The notes beneath the pieces are model-generated. The model was given only the letters and a program-made list of their open reading frames with translations. It was not told the origin of the DNA and searched no databases. This document shows positions 9,651 to 19,837 of a stretch of 60,729 bases of DNA, one piece after another (position 1 is the first letter of the stretch; each line of letters starts with the position of its first letter). Made by a program: the position numbers and the translations under genes. Source of the stretch: Stutzerimonas kirkiae (GTDB lineage: Bacteria > Pseudomonadota > Gammaproteobacteria > Pseudomonadales > Pseudomonadaceae); assembly GCF_004327335.1 (NCBI RefSeq), contig NZ_QJUO01000026.1, positions 1 through 60,729 on the forward strand. Reading direction: 5' to 3'.

Positions 9651-10235
9651 ATGACCGAACCCGCCCTGATCATGGTTAGCGCCATCCTGGTCAACAATTT
9701 CGTGCTGGCGCAATTCATCGGCCTGTCCTCCCTGCCGGCGGCGCCACGCCAACTGCAAAGCGCACTGCTGCTCGGCCTGCTCAGCACTGCCGTGGCGGCC
9801 TTGTCGGCGCTGTGCAATCACTTGCTGCTGCAACACCTGCTATTGCCCCTCGAGCTGGTCTATCTGCGCAACCTGGCATTCATCCTGGTGATCCTGCCCC
9901 TGGCGCAGGCCGCCGTCATGTTCAGCCGGCGCTACCTGCCGCGCCTGGCGCTGAAGCCACAGGCGCTGCTGACGCTGCTGGCCTGCAATGCCCTGCTGCT
10001 GGGGGTGGCGCTGCTCGATGCGCAGCGGCCCGCGAGCGGCGCCAGCACCGCCATGCTCCACGGCCTCGCGGCAGGCCTGGGCTTCACCCTGGTACTGGTG
10101 CTGTTCGTCGCCCTGCGCCAGCGCCTGGCACAGCCCGCCATCCCGGTAGCCTTTCGTGGCGCCGCCATCGACATGATCAGCCTGGGGCTGATGTCCCTGG
10201 CGTTCATGGGCTTCAACGGGCTGCTCAAGGCATGA
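9651..10235 (+). CDS. rnfA: Rnf electron transport complex subunit A, cysteine-altered
   Basis: A 194-residue six-helix membrane protein. The conserved opening [13 protein letters not shown] and the C-terminal [16 protein letters not shown] identify RnfA/RsxA. Rnf complexes couple ferredoxin-NAD electron transfer to ion movement, or reduce SoxR in enterobacteria. Family members have a GLCPF motif whose cysteine, with a second one in a later helix, is proposed to hold an intramembrane iron or [2Fe-2S] centre. Here that motif is GLSSL, with Ser26 in place of Cys, while the second cysteine is kept (C112 in [10 protein letters not shown]). First gene of an operon in which every junction overlaps by 4 bases (ATGA). 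Confidence 0.88.
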   Translation: MTEPALIMVSAILVNNFVLAQFIGLSSLPAAPRQLQSALLLGLLSTAVAALSALCNHLLLQHLLLPLELVYLRNLAFILVILPLAQAAVMFSRRYLPRLALKPQALLTLLACNALLLGVALLDAQRPASGASTAMLHGLAAGLGFTLVLVLFVALRQRLAQPAIPVAFRGAAIDMISLGLMSLAFMGFNGLLKA

Positions 10236-11437
10236 ACGGAACCTGGATATCGAGCAGCCCCCACGACCTCCGCCCGCTGCCCGAACGCATCGACGCACTG
10301 CTGCCGCAGACCCAGTGCCGGCAATGCGGCCACCCGGGCTGCATGCCCTATGCGCAGGCCATCGTCGAGGGCGAAGGGATCGGCAAGTGCCCGCCCGGTG
10401 GCCAGGCGACCGTACGCGCCCTGGCCAGACTGCTCGGCGTAGCGGAAGTACCAGTGGAATCGGGCATCGCCGAACCGCCAGTGCGGGTCGCCCATATCCG
10501 CGAAGCGGAATGCATCGGCTGCACCAAATGCATCCAGGCCTGCCCGGTGGATGCCATCGTCGGCGCCGCCAAGCTGATGCACACCGTCATCAGCGCCGAA
10601 TGCACCGGCTGCGACCTGTGCCTGGAGCCCTGCCCGGTGGACTGTATCGATATGCTCGAAACCGCTCCCGAGCAGGCCCGCGACCGACAGCACAAGGCCG
10701 ACCACGCCCGCCAACGCTTCCTGCGGCGCCAGGCGCGCCTGCGCCTGGGGGAACAGCGTGAGCGGCAGGAGCGACAGGCCAGTAGCGAACAGCGGGCACA
10801 CCATGCGCGGCTTGCGCCAGCGCGGGAACGCCTGCCGGAGCAGCGCCGCGACGAGCATGCCGATGCCCTCAAGAAGCTGCGAATCGCCGCCAACATGGCC
10901 CAGGTGGCATTGAGTAAAGCCTTGAAACAACTGGCCAGCCGCCCCAACCCGCAACTGCAAGCCCAGGTGGAGCAACTGCGGGGCGCCAGCGAAAAGGCCC
11001 AGGCCGAACTGGCGCAGGCCACGCAACACCCCGCGGCCACCGCGCCGGTCGCCCGGCCGGCCGGCGTCGAGGCGCTGCGGCGGGCCAAGATCCATCTGGT
11101 CAGTTGCCGTAGCGCCCTGAAAAAAGCCCGCCAGGAAGGTACCGACGAAACGCGCCTGCAGGCGTTGGGCGAAGCCCTGGCCGAAGCCGAACGGCAGTTG
11201 CATGCCGCCGAAGAAGCCTCCGGCAAGCCACCTCCTGACCTGCAAAGGACCTACAAACGCCCGGTCACAGCAGCCAGCCAGGCGCTGAAAACCGAGCTGG
11301 CCTTCGCCCGCGCCGACCTGAGCAGGCTGCAGCGCGACCCACAGAGCGCACCGGCGCGGCTGGCGGCGGCCCAGGCACGCCTGCGCCTGGCCGAACAACG
11401 GCTGGAACGACTCGAAGGCCCGGCAGGGCCATCATGA
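10232..11437 (+). CDS. rnfB: RnfB ferredoxin subunit with a long C-terminal extension
   Basis: A 401-residue protein, about twice the usual length of pseudomonad RnfB (roughly 190). Residues 20-60 hold the N-terminal cluster motif (C29, C32, C37, C53). Residues 94-134 hold two [4Fe-4S] ferredoxin motifs, [12 protein letters not shown] and [12 protein letters not shown]. Residues about 150-401 are Ala/Arg/Glu/Gln-rich coiled coil, which resembles the repeat tail normally carried by RnfC. No N-terminal membrane anchor is visible. In the usual order rnfC would follow, but rnfD starts within the stop codon. The extension may be a remnant of an rnfB-rnfC deletion fusion or a lineage-specific tail. 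Confidence 0.88.
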   Translation: MNGTWISSSPHDLRPLPERIDALLPQTQCRQCGHPGCMPYAQAIVEGEGIGKCPPGGQATVRALARLLGVAEVPVESGIAEPPVRVAHIREAECIGCTKCIQACPVDAIVGAAKLMHTVISAECTGCDLCLEPCPVDCIDMLETAPEQARDRQHKADHARQRFLRRQARLRLGEQRERQERQASSEQRAHHARLAPARERLPEQRRDEHADALKKLRIAANMAQVALSKALKQLASRPNPQLQAQVEQLRGASEKAQAELAQATQHPAATAPVARPAGVEALRRAKIHLVSCRSALKKARQEGTDETRLQALGEALAEAERQLHAAEEASGKPPPDLQRTYKRPVTAASQALKTELAFARADLSRLQRDPQSAPARLAAAQARLRLAEQRLERLEGPAGPS

Positions 11438-12417
11438 ACCCACGCGCGCCCGTTCCCGCCCGGCCGCACAGCGGCCAGCCCATGCGCCAAGTGATATTCG
11501 CCGCCGTGCCCGGCCTCTGCGCCCTGGTATGGCTGTACGGCAGCGGACCACTGTCCAACCTGCTATGGGCCGCCTCGCAGGCCATGGCCTGCGAGGCGCT
11601 GCTGGTGAAACTGCGTGGCCACCCGCCAGGGCAGGCGCTGGGTGACGGCAGCGCCCTGCTGACGGCCCTGCTGCTGGCCCTCGCCCTGCCGCCCTATAGC
11701 CCCTGGTGGCTGATCGCCCTGGCCGTCGCCAGCGCCATCGGCCTTGGCAAACAGGCCTATGGCGGCCTCGGGCAGAACCCCTTCAACCCGGCCATGGTCG
11801 GCTATGCGCTGGCGCTCGTTTCCTTTCCGCAGGAAATGAGCCGCTGGCCGCTACCGCATACCCTGGACTTCGCTACCGGCCTGGCGCAGGTGTTCGGCCA
11901 GGCCGGGCGGCCCGATGGCTGGAGCCAGGCCACCGCGCTGGACGTACTCGCGCACAACGACCGCCTGACCCTGGAAGAGCTCTGGCAGGCACCGGTATTC
12001 GGCCTGGTCGGCGCCGCCGGCAGCGAACTGGTCAATTTCGCCTTTCTCGCCGGCGGCCTGTGGTTGCTGCGCCAGCGCCTGTACACCTGGCATGCGCCAC
12101 TCGGCATGCTGGCCGCCCTGGGCCTGATGAGCCTGCTGTTCTGGAACGGCAGCGGCTCGGATGGCAACGGCTCGCCGCTGTTCCATCTGTTCAGTGGCGC
12201 CACCATGCTGGGCGCCTTCTTTATCGTCACCGACCCGGTCAGTGGTGCCGCCAGCCCACGCGGCCGGCTGCTGTTCGGCGCCGGGGTGGGCGTGCTGGTC
12301 TATGTGATCCGCACCTGGGGCGGCTACCCGGATGGACTGGCCTTCGCCGTACTGCTGATGAATCTCGCCGCCCCGCTTATCGAGCAGTGCCTTGCACGGC
12401 AGGGCGCGAACCGATGA
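11434..12417 (+). CDS. rnfD: Rnf electron transport complex subunit D
   Basis: A 327-residue polytopic membrane subunit of the NqrB/RnfD family. Recognisable motifs are the [20 protein letters not shown] block (about residues 105-124) and [19 protein letters not shown] (about 253-271). The threonine that carries covalent FMN in the family is probably T167 in DGWSQATAL. The usual glycine before Ala-Thr is Gln here, so flavinylation is plausible but not certain. Starts in the stop codon of rnfB (ATGA), leaving no room for rnfC. Confidence 0.9.
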   Translation: MNPRAPVPARPHSGQPMRQVIFAAVPGLCALVWLYGSGPLSNLLWAASQAMACEALLVKLRGHPPGQALGDGSALLTALLLALALPPYSPWWLIALAVASAIGLGKQAYGGLGQNPFNPAMVGYALALVSFPQEMSRWPLPHTLDFATGLAQVFGQAGRPDGWSQATALDVLAHNDRLTLEELWQAPVFGLVGAAGSELVNFAFLAGGLWLLRQRLYTWHAPLGMLAALGLMSLLFWNGSGSDGNGSPLFHLFSGATMLGAFFIVTDPVSGAASPRGRLLFGAGVGVLVYVIRTWGGYPDGLAFAVLLMNLAAPLIEQCLARQGANR

Positions 12418-13040
12418 AAAGCCCGCACCCGCTGTTAGCCAACGGCTTGCTCCTGCTGGGCCTGACGCTGCTGGCCGTCGCCCTGCTGAGCGGCCTCCAG
12501 CAACTCGTCGCCGAGCGCACCCGCCAGGCCGAGCGCGCGCTGCAGAGTCGCGAGCTGAACCGGCTGCTGCCCCCCGAACTGCGCGACGATGCCCTGCTCG
12601 ACAGCCGCCGCGACCTCCAGCACCCACTGCTGGGCAGCATCCATGCCCAACCGGCCTATATCGCCCAGCGCCAGGGCCGGGCCGTGGCGGTGATTCTCCC
12701 GGCTACCGCCGTGGATGGCTACAACGGCAGCATCCATCTGCAAGTAGCGATACGCGCGGATGGCCGCATCAGCGCCGTGCGCCTGCTCGAGCACCGGGAA
12801 ACCCCGGGCCTGGGCGACCGCATCGAGGCGGGCAAAAGCCACTGGCTGCAAGGCTTCTCCGGCAAGTCCCTGGACGATCCCGCCGCCGCGGGCTGGACGC
12901 TGAAGAAACAGCAGGGCGAGTTCGACCAGTTCGCCGGCGCCACCATCACCCCGCGCGCGGTGGTCCATGCCGTACGGCGCACCCTGCAATACTTCGAAGC
13001 CCACCGGCAACAGTTGCTCGATACGGCAGGCCAGCGATGA
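12414..13040 (+). CDS. rnfG: Rnf electron transport complex subunit G (flavoprotein)
   Basis: A 208-residue periplasm-facing subunit with one N-terminal transmembrane helix (about residues 8-28) and an FMN-binding domain. The ApbE-type flavinylation motif is QFAGATIT, with T177 the predicted FMN attachment residue. HRETPGLGDRI (about 127-137) is the conserved family block. Overlaps rnfD and rnfE by 4 bases at either end. Nothing in the sequence suggests inactivation. Confidence 0.92.
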   Translation: MKSPHPLLANGLLLLGLTLLAVALLSGLQQLVAERTRQAERALQSRELNRLLPPELRDDALLDSRRDLQHPLLGSIHAQPAYIAQRQGRAVAVILPATAVDGYNGSIHLQVAIRADGRISAVRLLEHRETPGLGDRIEAGKSHWLQGFSGKSLDDPAAAGWTLKKQQGEFDQFAGATITPRAVVHAVRRTLQYFEAHRQQLLDTAGQR

Positions 13041-13741
13041 ACGAAGGACTACGCCAACTCGCCCGCGAAAGCCTCTGGCAGGACAATCCGGCGCTGCGGC
13101 GCCTGCTCGGCCTGTGCCCGTTATTGGCGGTCAGCGACTCGCTGGTCAAGGCCCTCGGGCTCGGCCTGGCGGTACTGTTGGTATTGCCCCTGGCCGGCCT
13201 GGGCGCGGCGCTGGTCGGGCGCGTGCCCGGCATTCGCGTACGCCTGCCGGCACTGCTGCTGATCAACGCGACCCTGGCCGCCTGCGCCGAGTTGCTGCTG
13301 CTGGCCTTCGCCTACGAGTTGCAGCAGCGCCTCGGTATCTTCATTGCGCTGCTGGCCAGCAGCAGCCTGCTACTGGCAACCCGGCACCGCGCCGGCCCGC
13401 ACGCGCCCCTTACTGCGGCAACCGATGCGGCACTCACGGGCCTGGGCTTCGTGCTGCTACTCTTGCCCCTGGCCGCACTGCGCGAGTCGCTTGGCAGCGG
13501 TCGCCTGCTGGCTGACGCTCATCTGCTGTTCGGCCCGCGGGCGCAGGGCTGGGGCCTGGCACTGGGCGACTACCAGGGTTTTGCCCTGCCCCTGCTGGCG
13601 CCGGGCGGCTTCATCCTGCTGGGCCTGCTGATCGCACTGTACAACCGCCTGGAGCAACGGCGCCGCGAGCGCCTGCCAGGGCAATCCCATTCCCTCCATG
13701 CCGGGACAGAATCACCGGCGTCACCGACCGACTTGCCATGA
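13037..13741 (+). CDS. rnfE: Rnf electron transport complex subunit E, cysteine-altered
   Basis: A 234-residue membrane subunit homologous to RnfA. The first cysteine motif is intact (GLCPLLAVSDS, C27). The second family motif, normally Asn-Cys in the helix that includes RAEAFA, reads INATLAACAELLL, with Ala78 where Cys is expected and a cysteine shifted to residue 83. Each of RnfA and RnfE therefore keeps one member of the conserved cysteine pair. Its stop overlaps the start of nth by 4 bases, as in other pseudomonads. Confidence 0.87.
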   Translation: MNEGLRQLARESLWQDNPALRRLLGLCPLLAVSDSLVKALGLGLAVLLVLPLAGLGAALVGRVPGIRVRLPALLLINATLAACAELLLLAFAYELQQRLGIFIALLASSSLLLATRHRAGPHAPLTAATDAALTGLGFVLLLLPLAALRESLGSGRLLADAHLLFGPRAQGWGLALGDYQGFALPLLAPGGFILLGLLIALYNRLEQRRRERLPGQSHSLHAGTESPASPTDLP

Positions 13742-14376
13742 ACGCCGAAAAACGCCGCGAAATATTCCGCCGCTTCCACGAGGACGACCCCAACCCCACC
13801 ACCGAACTGGCCTACAGCAATGCCTTCGAGCTGCTGATCGCGGTGATCCTCTCGGCCCAGGCCACCGATGTCGGCGTCAACAAGGCCACCGCCCGCCTCT
13901 ACCCGGTGGCCAACACCCCCGAGGCGATCCATGCACTCGGTGTGGAAGGACTGTCCGAGTACATCAAGACCATCGGCCTCTACAACAGCAAGGCGAAGAA
14001 CGTCATCGAAACCTGCCGCATCCTCATCGAGCGGCACGGCAGCCAGGTGCCGGATAATCGCGAAGCCCTGGAGGCCCTGCCCGGCGTTGGCCGCAAGACC
14101 GCCAACGTGGTGCTCAACACCGCCTTTCGGCAACCGACCATGGCCGTAGACACCCATATCTTCCGCGTCAGCAACCGTACCCGTATCGCGCCAGGCAAGA
14201 ACGTACTGGAAGTGGAGCGCAAGCTGCTCAAGTTCGTGCCAAGGGAGTATCTGCTCGACGCCCATCACTGGCTGATCCTGCATGGACGCTATGTCTGCAA
14301 AGCGCGCAAACCGCAATGTGGCAGTTGCCGTATCGAAGACCTCTGCGAATACCCGCAGAAGACTTCCGACGATTGA
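13738..14376 (+). CDS. nth: Endonuclease III
   Basis: A 212-residue DNA glycosylase/AP lyase that removes oxidised pyrimidines in base excision repair. The helix-hairpin-helix LPGVGRKTANVV contains the catalytic Lys120, and Asp138 lies in MAVDTHIFRV. The C-terminal [4Fe-4S] cluster ligands are C187, C194, C197 and C203. All positions match the E. coli enzyme. It is the last gene of the rnf operon and is translationally coupled to rnfE, a standard pseudomonad arrangement. Confidence 0.97.
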   Translation: MNAEKRREIFRRFHEDDPNPTTELAYSNAFELLIAVILSAQATDVGVNKATARLYPVANTPEAIHALGVEGLSEYIKTIGLYNSKAKNVIETCRILIERHGSQVPDNREALEALPGVGRKTANVVLNTAFRQPTMAVDTHIFRVSNRTRIAPGKNVLEVERKLLKFVPREYLLDAHHWLILHGRYVCKARKPQCGSCRIEDLCEYPQKTSDD

Positions 14377-14533
14377 TGAATATCGACAAAAACCGTTGTC
14401 CCGATTGAAAAAATCTTTTTTACCGGAGCCCTGGTTTGTCGTTATAAGGTGCGGCCAGACAAGGCGTGTGGAAGCCTGCAATGGCGGCTCTCACGATCCC
14501 TGCGGAAGTTGCCTTAGCTTCGGAGTGCTCTCA

Positions 14534-14710
14534 GTGTCAGACAAAGACGATAGCCAGCTGGAAGACGACTTCATCACCGATGATGAAGACGATGCCGATA
14601 CCCCGATCGAGGTTGCCAAAACCAACCTGACCAAACGCCGCATCATCGACAACCTGCTCGAAGAACGCAGGTTGCAGAAACAACTGAACGAATACGACTT
14701 CGACCTGTAG
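14534..14710 (+). CDS. PA3496-family small acidic protein
   Basis: A 58-residue protein starting at GTG (14534), with GGAG at 14522-14525 eight bases upstream. The N-terminal half is very acidic (DDSQLEDDFITDDEDDAD), and the C-terminal half is a basic-acidic helix (TKRRIIDNLLEERRLQKQL). It matches in place and character the small protein that follows nth in P. aeruginosa (PA3496), annotated elsewhere as a putative envelope-integrity protein. Its function is not established. A longer in-frame extension upstream exists but lacks conservation I can recognise. Confidence 0.75.
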   Translation: MSDKDDSQLEDDFITDDEDDADTPIEVAKTNLTKRRIIDNLLEERRLQKQLNEYDFDL

Positions 14711-14718
14711 AGCAGCGG

Positions 14719-14748
14719 CAAGCGGCAAGAAGAGTGGCTTGCCGCTTG
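14719..14748. terminator. Bidirectional hairpin between PA3496-like gene and gloA
   Basis: CAAGCGGCAAG (14719-14729) pairs perfectly with CTTGCCGCTTG (14738-14748), with an 8-base loop. The genes on both sides converge here. The arms belong to the same 7-base GCGGCAA/GCTGCAA motif family seen in several spacers of this window. Confidence 0.7.
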
Positions 14749-14760
14749 TAGCTGATAATC

Positions 14761-15153
14761 CTAGTCCGCGCGTTGCGGCGAGAGCAGTTCGATCTTGTAG
14801 CCATCCGGGTCTTCGACGAACGCCAGGATGCTGCTTCCATGCAGCATCGGCCCCGGCTCGCGGGTGATGCGCCCGCCACGGGCGCGAATACCCTCGCAGG
14901 CCTTGTAGACATCCGCGACTTCCAGGGCGATATGGCCATAGCCGTTGCCCAGTTCGTAGCTTTCCACACCCCAGTTCTGGGTCAGCTCGATCACGCTGTT
15001 ATGTTCTTCGTCGCCATAGCCGACGAAGGCCAGGGTGAACTTCCCCTCTGGATAGTCCTTGCGGCGCAGCAGGGTCATGCCCAGCACTTCGGTATAGAAG
15101 GCAATGGAGCGGTCCAGGTCGCCGACTCGCAACATCGTATGCAAAAGACGCAT
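14761..15153 (-). CDS. gloA: Glyoxalase I (lactoylglutathione lyase)
   Basis: A 130-residue glyoxalase that converts the methylglyoxal-glutathione hemithioacetal to S-lactoylglutathione. The metal ligands H5, E56, H74 and E122 fall at exactly the E. coli GloA positions. Length and fold (two beta-alpha-beta-beta-beta halves) are normal, and this is the short Ni-type form. AGGAAGATCCG precedes the ATG. It is transcribed in the same direction as argG with a terminator between them, so it is likely a separate unit. Confidence 0.96.
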   Translation of the reverse strand: MRLLHTMLRVGDLDRSIAFYTEVLGMTLLRRKDYPEGKFTLAFVGYGDEEHNSVIELTQNWGVESYELGNGYGHIALEVADVYKACEGIRARGGRITREPGPMLHGSSILAFVEDPDGYKIELLSPQRAD

Positions 15154-15176
15154 CGGATCTTCCTCACGGTTTGAAT

Positions 15177-15205
15177 TGAAAACCCCGGCTCGTGGGCCGG
15201 GGCTC
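15177..15205 (-). terminator. Rho-independent terminator after argG
   Basis: On the minus strand AGCCCCGGCC-CACG-AGCCGGGGTTTT forms a GC-rich stem (about 15183-15203) followed by TTTTCAATTC. It lies 36 bases after the argG stop codon. Confidence 0.85.
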
Positions 15206-15238
15206 GTTATCGGTCGGACAGCGTCAAGCCCCGATCAT

Positions 15239-16456
<1,218 letters not shown>

Positions 16457-16592
16457 TGCCATCCACTCCCGGGATTGTACGGAAAACGACGATTCTACTG
16501 GTCGGGGCCGGCGATTTACAGGGGAAAGTCAGTTGCAAGCTGCAAGCGAGAAAGTGCCGGGGCGTGAGCCGGTGGGCGGCAAGGGCCAAGGC

Positions 16593-17540
16593 TCAGGAGG
16601 AGGTGGACGTCTCCTTGGCCGGGGCCGGCTCCGCCGCCGGTGCGGTCGCCTGCTCCGTCGGGGCGATATCCACGCGATCCAGGCGTACGGTGACGCGGCG
16701 GTTCTTCGCACGGTTGGCAGCCGTGCTGTTGGGCACCAGCGGATAGCGCTCGCCATGGAAGCGCAGCACGATCTGCTCCTCAGCGATGCCCCTGGCGAGG
16801 AAGTAGTCCTTGACCGCCAGGGCCCGGCGCCGGGAAAGATCGCGGTTGAACAGGCGGTTGCCGCCACTGTCGGAGTGCCCGTCCAGCTCGATATGGTTGA
16901 CGCTGGGGTCGGCGGCCATATAGGCCAGGATCACATCCAGCCTGGCCTTGCCGTTGTCATCGAGAATGACATCGCCACCGGGGAAGCCTATCTGCGACAA
17001 CTTGACCTGATCGAAGTTGAACGGCAGCAGCTTGGCGGTACAGACACGGAAATCCTCATAGGCCTTGCCGAAACGAACCGGCAGCAGGCGCACCTCGAGC
17101 CTGTCCCCGCCGTGCCAGGTACGGTGCCGCACGACCGGGCTGCGCCCGTCCAGCAGCCCGCTCAACAGCCGCCCGGCCTGTACCTGGGAACTGCTGAACG
17201 GAATCTCCCCGTCAGCGATCGTCAGTACGCCCAGATTGATGTCGCCGCGCCCCGGCTGCCAGGGCGCGGCGGCGGCCAGCAAGGTCGCCGAACCGCCACC
17301 GAACCAGCGCTCCGGCACCTTCAGACGGAACACCGCCTGCTCGCCGGCGCGCCGCACGAACTCGCCACTGCCGAAATCGGCGATGGGCTGGATCAGGCGG
17401 CATTCGAACTGATCGCCTTCCACATGCCACTGCACTCTCTCCAGGCGGGTCTGGAAGGTAATGGCGTGAACCGGCGAGGTCATGAGGCAGAACAATAGAA
17501 CGGGGCGCAGGCGCACGGCAGGCTCCACGGAAAACGGCAT
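16593..17540 (-). CDS. motY: MotY-like flagellar T-ring protein
   Basis: A 315-residue exported protein. The N-terminus has a signal-like stretch (LRPVLLFCLMTSPVHA) ending about residue 26. An N-terminal MotY domain (about 27-160) follows, then an OmpA-like peptidoglycan-binding domain (about 170-290) with NHIELDGHSDSGGN and RRALAVKDYFLARGI. The C-terminal 25 residues are Ala/Pro/Thr-rich. MotY anchors stators around the flagellar motor. The argG-motY-pyrC order is the same as in P. aeruginosa PA3525-PA3527. Confidence 0.88.
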   Translation of the reverse strand: MPFSVEPAVRLRPVLLFCLMTSPVHAITFQTRLERVQWHVEGDQFECRLIQPIADFGSGEFVRRAGEQAVFRLKVPERWFGGGSATLLAAAAPWQPGRGDINLGVLTIADGEIPFSSSQVQAGRLLSGLLDGRSPVVRHRTWHGGDRLEVRLLPVRFGKAYEDFRVCTAKLLPFNFDQVKLSQIGFPGGDVILDDNGKARLDVILAYMAADPSVNHIELDGHSDSGGNRLFNRDLSRRRALAVKDYFLARGIAEEQIVLRFHGERYPLVPNSTAANRAKNRRVTVRLDRVDIAPTEQATAPAAEPAPAKETSTSS

Positions 17541-17574
17541 TCACTGGGAGTATCGGTGCCGCCGGGAGAAACTT

Positions 17575-17742
17575 GAGGGCGATCGCGTCATACCGTTATC
17601 CACGTGCAAGTGGCTTCGACAAGGGCGCTGGCGGCTGGAAAGCTGGACGCAAACACCCAACTGCCCCGCTCTTTCGTCCTGCCTCAAGCCTTCCAGCACT
17701 CTTTTCGGCCCTTTGCACTGCATAGCCGCCACTTGCAGCCTG
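17575..17742 (+). repeat. MITE-like palindromic element, degenerate copy A
   Basis: Shares AGGGCGATCGCG, TACCGTTATCCAC, GGCTTCGACAA and TTCCAGCACTCTTTTCGG with the other copies at 33062, 37155 and 49338. The right terminus has decayed and no flanking duplication can be seen, so this is probably an old copy. It fills most of the 255 bp between motY and pyrC and so overlaps the likely pyrC promoter region. Confidence 0.7.
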
Positions 17743-17795
17743 CGGGCGCATTTTCCGGTAGCATTCGCCCACGCTCGATGGCCTGGAAACTCCCC

Positions 17796-18839
17796 ATGCA
17801 AGACCGAATCACCCTGGTACGCCCCGACGACTGGCATATCCACCTGCGCGACGGCGCGGTCCTTGCCCATACCGTGGCCGATGCCGCGCGGCAGTTCGCC
17901 CGCGCGATCATCATGCCCAACCTGCTGCCGCCGGTACGTAACCGCGACGAAGCCGCCGCCTACCGGGAGCGCATCCTTGCCGCACGGCCACAGGGCAGCC
18001 GCTTCGAACCGCTGATGGTGCTCTACCTGACCGACGCCACCAGCCCCGAGGATGTTCGCCAGGCCAAGGCCAGCGGCTTCGTGCATGCCGCCAAGCTCTA
18101 CCCGGCAGGCGCCACCACCAACTCGTCATCGGGCGTGACCCGCCTGGAAAACATCTTCCCGACCCTCGAAGCCATGGCCGAAGTCGGCCTGCCGTTGCTG
18201 GTGCATGGGGAAGTGACACGTAGCGAAATCGATATCTTCGACCGCGAGAAGCACTTCATCGACGAACAGTTGAGCCAGGTCGTGCAGCGCTTCCCCGGGC
18301 TGAAGATCGTCTTCGAACACATCACCACCCGTGACGCGGCACAGTTCGTCACGGAGGCGCCAGCCAATGTCGGCGCCACCATCACCGCGCATCATCTGCT
18401 GTACAACCGCAACCACCTGCTGGCCGGCGGTATCCGCCCGCACTTCTATTGCCTGCCGGTGCTCAAGCGCAATACCCACCAGGAAGCGCTGCTCGACGCC
18501 GCCACCAGCGGCAACCGGAAATTCTTCCTCGGCACCGACTCGGCGCCCCATACCCGCCACGCCAAGGAAAGCGCCTGCGGCTGTGCCGGCTGCTATACCG
18601 CGTACAGCGCCATCGAGTTGTACGCCCAGGCCTTCGAACAACGCAACGCACTGGAGCGCCTGGAAGCCTTCGCCAGCTTCCATGGCCCCGACTTCTACGG
18701 CCTGCCACGCAATACCGAGCGGGTCACCCTGCGCCGCGAGGACTGGACGCTGCCGGAAAGCCTGCCCTTCGGCGACCAACAGGTCATTCCGCTGCGCGCG
18801 GGCGAAACCCTGCACTGGCGCCTGGAGGCCCAAGCATGA
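17796..18839 (+). CDS. pyrC: Dihydroorotase
   Basis: A 347-residue class II dihydroorotase that cyclises carbamoyl-aspartate in pyrimidine synthesis. Metal ligands are visible in [10 protein letters not shown] (H14, H16), in the carboxylated-lysine motif [13 protein letters not shown] (K100) and in the [13 protein letters not shown] block. I start at ATG 17796 because [16 protein letters not shown] is the family N-terminus. The upstream in-frame extension comes from the repeat element. The stop overlaps the start of rnt by 4 bases. Confidence 0.96.
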   Translation: MQDRITLVRPDDWHIHLRDGAVLAHTVADAARQFARAIIMPNLLPPVRNRDEAAAYRERILAARPQGSRFEPLMVLYLTDATSPEDVRQAKASGFVHAAKLYPAGATTNSSSGVTRLENIFPTLEAMAEVGLPLLVHGEVTRSEIDIFDREKHFIDEQLSQVVQRFPGLKIVFEHITTRDAAQFVTEAPANVGATITAHHLLYNRNHLLAGGIRPHFYCLPVLKRNTHQEALLDAATSGNRKFFLGTDSAPHTRHAKESACGCAGCYTAYSAIELYAQAFEQRNALERLEAFASFHGPDFYGLPRNTERVTLRREDWTLPESLPFGDQQVIPLRAGETLHWRLEAQA

Positions 18840-19510
18840 GCGGCGATCAGTTCGAGGACGAATTCGAAGGGCATCCGGGGAAATCCCGCTCGCCGATGGC
18901 ACAACGCTTCCGTGGTTTCCTACCGGTGGTGGTGGACGTGGAAACCGGTGGTTTCAACTGTGCCACCGACGCACTACTGGAAATCGCCGCCGTGCCTATC
19001 GGCATGGATGAGCAGGGCCTGCTCTACCCCCAGGAAACCCTGTTCTTCCGCGTGGAGCCCTTCGCCGGCGCCAATATCGAGCAAGCCGCGCTGGAATTCA
19101 CCGGCATCAAGCTCGACCACCCGTTGCGCATGGCGGTTTCCGAAGCGCACGCGCTCGGGGAAATCTTCCGCAGCGTGCGCAAGGCGGTGAAATCCAACGG
19201 CTGCAAGCGCGCCGTGCTGGTCGGCCACAACAGCAGTTTCGACCTCGGCTTTCTCAATGCGGCCATCGCCCGCTGCGATATCAAGCGCAACCCCTTCCAT
19301 CCCTTTTCCAGCTTCGATACCGCCACCCTCGGCGGCCTGGCCTATGGCCAGACAGTGCTGGCCAAGGCCTGCCAGGCCGCCGGTGTGGACTTCGACGGGC
19401 GCGAGGCCCACTCGGCCCGCTACGACACGGAAAAGACCGCCGAACTGTTCTGCGGCATCGTCAACCGCTGGAAGGAAATGGGCGGCTGGGAAGAGTTCGA
19501 GGAATTGTAG
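18836..19510 (+). CDS. rnt: Ribonuclease T
   Basis: A 224-residue DEDDh exonuclease that trims the 3' ends of tRNA and other stable RNAs. The first acidic motif is [11 protein letters not shown] (D34, E36), then [15 protein letters not shown] and the late [13 protein letters not shown] holding the catalytic His/Asp region. Coupled to pyrC by an ATGA overlap, as in P. aeruginosa PA3527-PA3528. Confidence 0.95.
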   Translation: MSGDQFEDEFEGHPGKSRSPMAQRFRGFLPVVVDVETGGFNCATDALLEIAAVPIGMDEQGLLYPQETLFFRVEPFAGANIEQAALEFTGIKLDHPLRMAVSEAHALGEIFRSVRKAVKSNGCKRAVLVGHNSSFDLGFLNAAIARCDIKRNPFHPFSSFDTATLGGLAYGQTVLAKACQAAGVDFDGREAHSARYDTEKTAELFCGIVNRWKEMGGWEEFEEL

Positions 19511-19594
19511 GAAAGTGCCACGGTGGCCCGTTGTGACCTTTCTTGCTAATGTCGCGCCCACCTTCAAATGCCGCCTTGAACCACAGGTTTGCCA

Positions 19595-19837
19595 ATGGCC
19601 CGCAAGAAAGCCACTCTCGATTTCGAAAAATCCCTTGCCGATCTGCAACAACTGGTCGAACGCCTGGAAAGCGGCGAGCTGTCGCTGGAAGACTCGCTCG
19701 CCTGCTTCGAACAGGGCATCGGCCTGACCCGTGACTGCCAGGCCGCCCTCGACCAGGCCGAGCAGAAAGTGAAAGTCTTGCTGCAACAGGGCGACGAGCT
19801 GCGCGAGCAGCCTTTCGACGCGGACCCGCAGGCATGA
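19595..19837 (+). CDS. xseB: Exodeoxyribonuclease VII small subunit
   Basis: An 80-residue subunit that binds the helical stalk of XseA. The pattern [20 protein letters not shown] followed by [14 protein letters not shown] is diagnostic. Start at ATG 19595. A TTG six bases upstream is less likely. The stop overlaps the ispA start by 4 bases, so the pair is translationally coupled. Confidence 0.95.
   Translation: MARKKATLDFEKSLADLQQLVERLESGELSLEDSLACFEQGIGLTRDCQAALDQAEQKVKVLLQQGDELREQPFDADPQA

Noticed and set aside
9433..9654. A 73-codon ORF before rnfA
   Set aside because: It covers the dispersed 73-bp repeat, has no ribosome site and matches no family.
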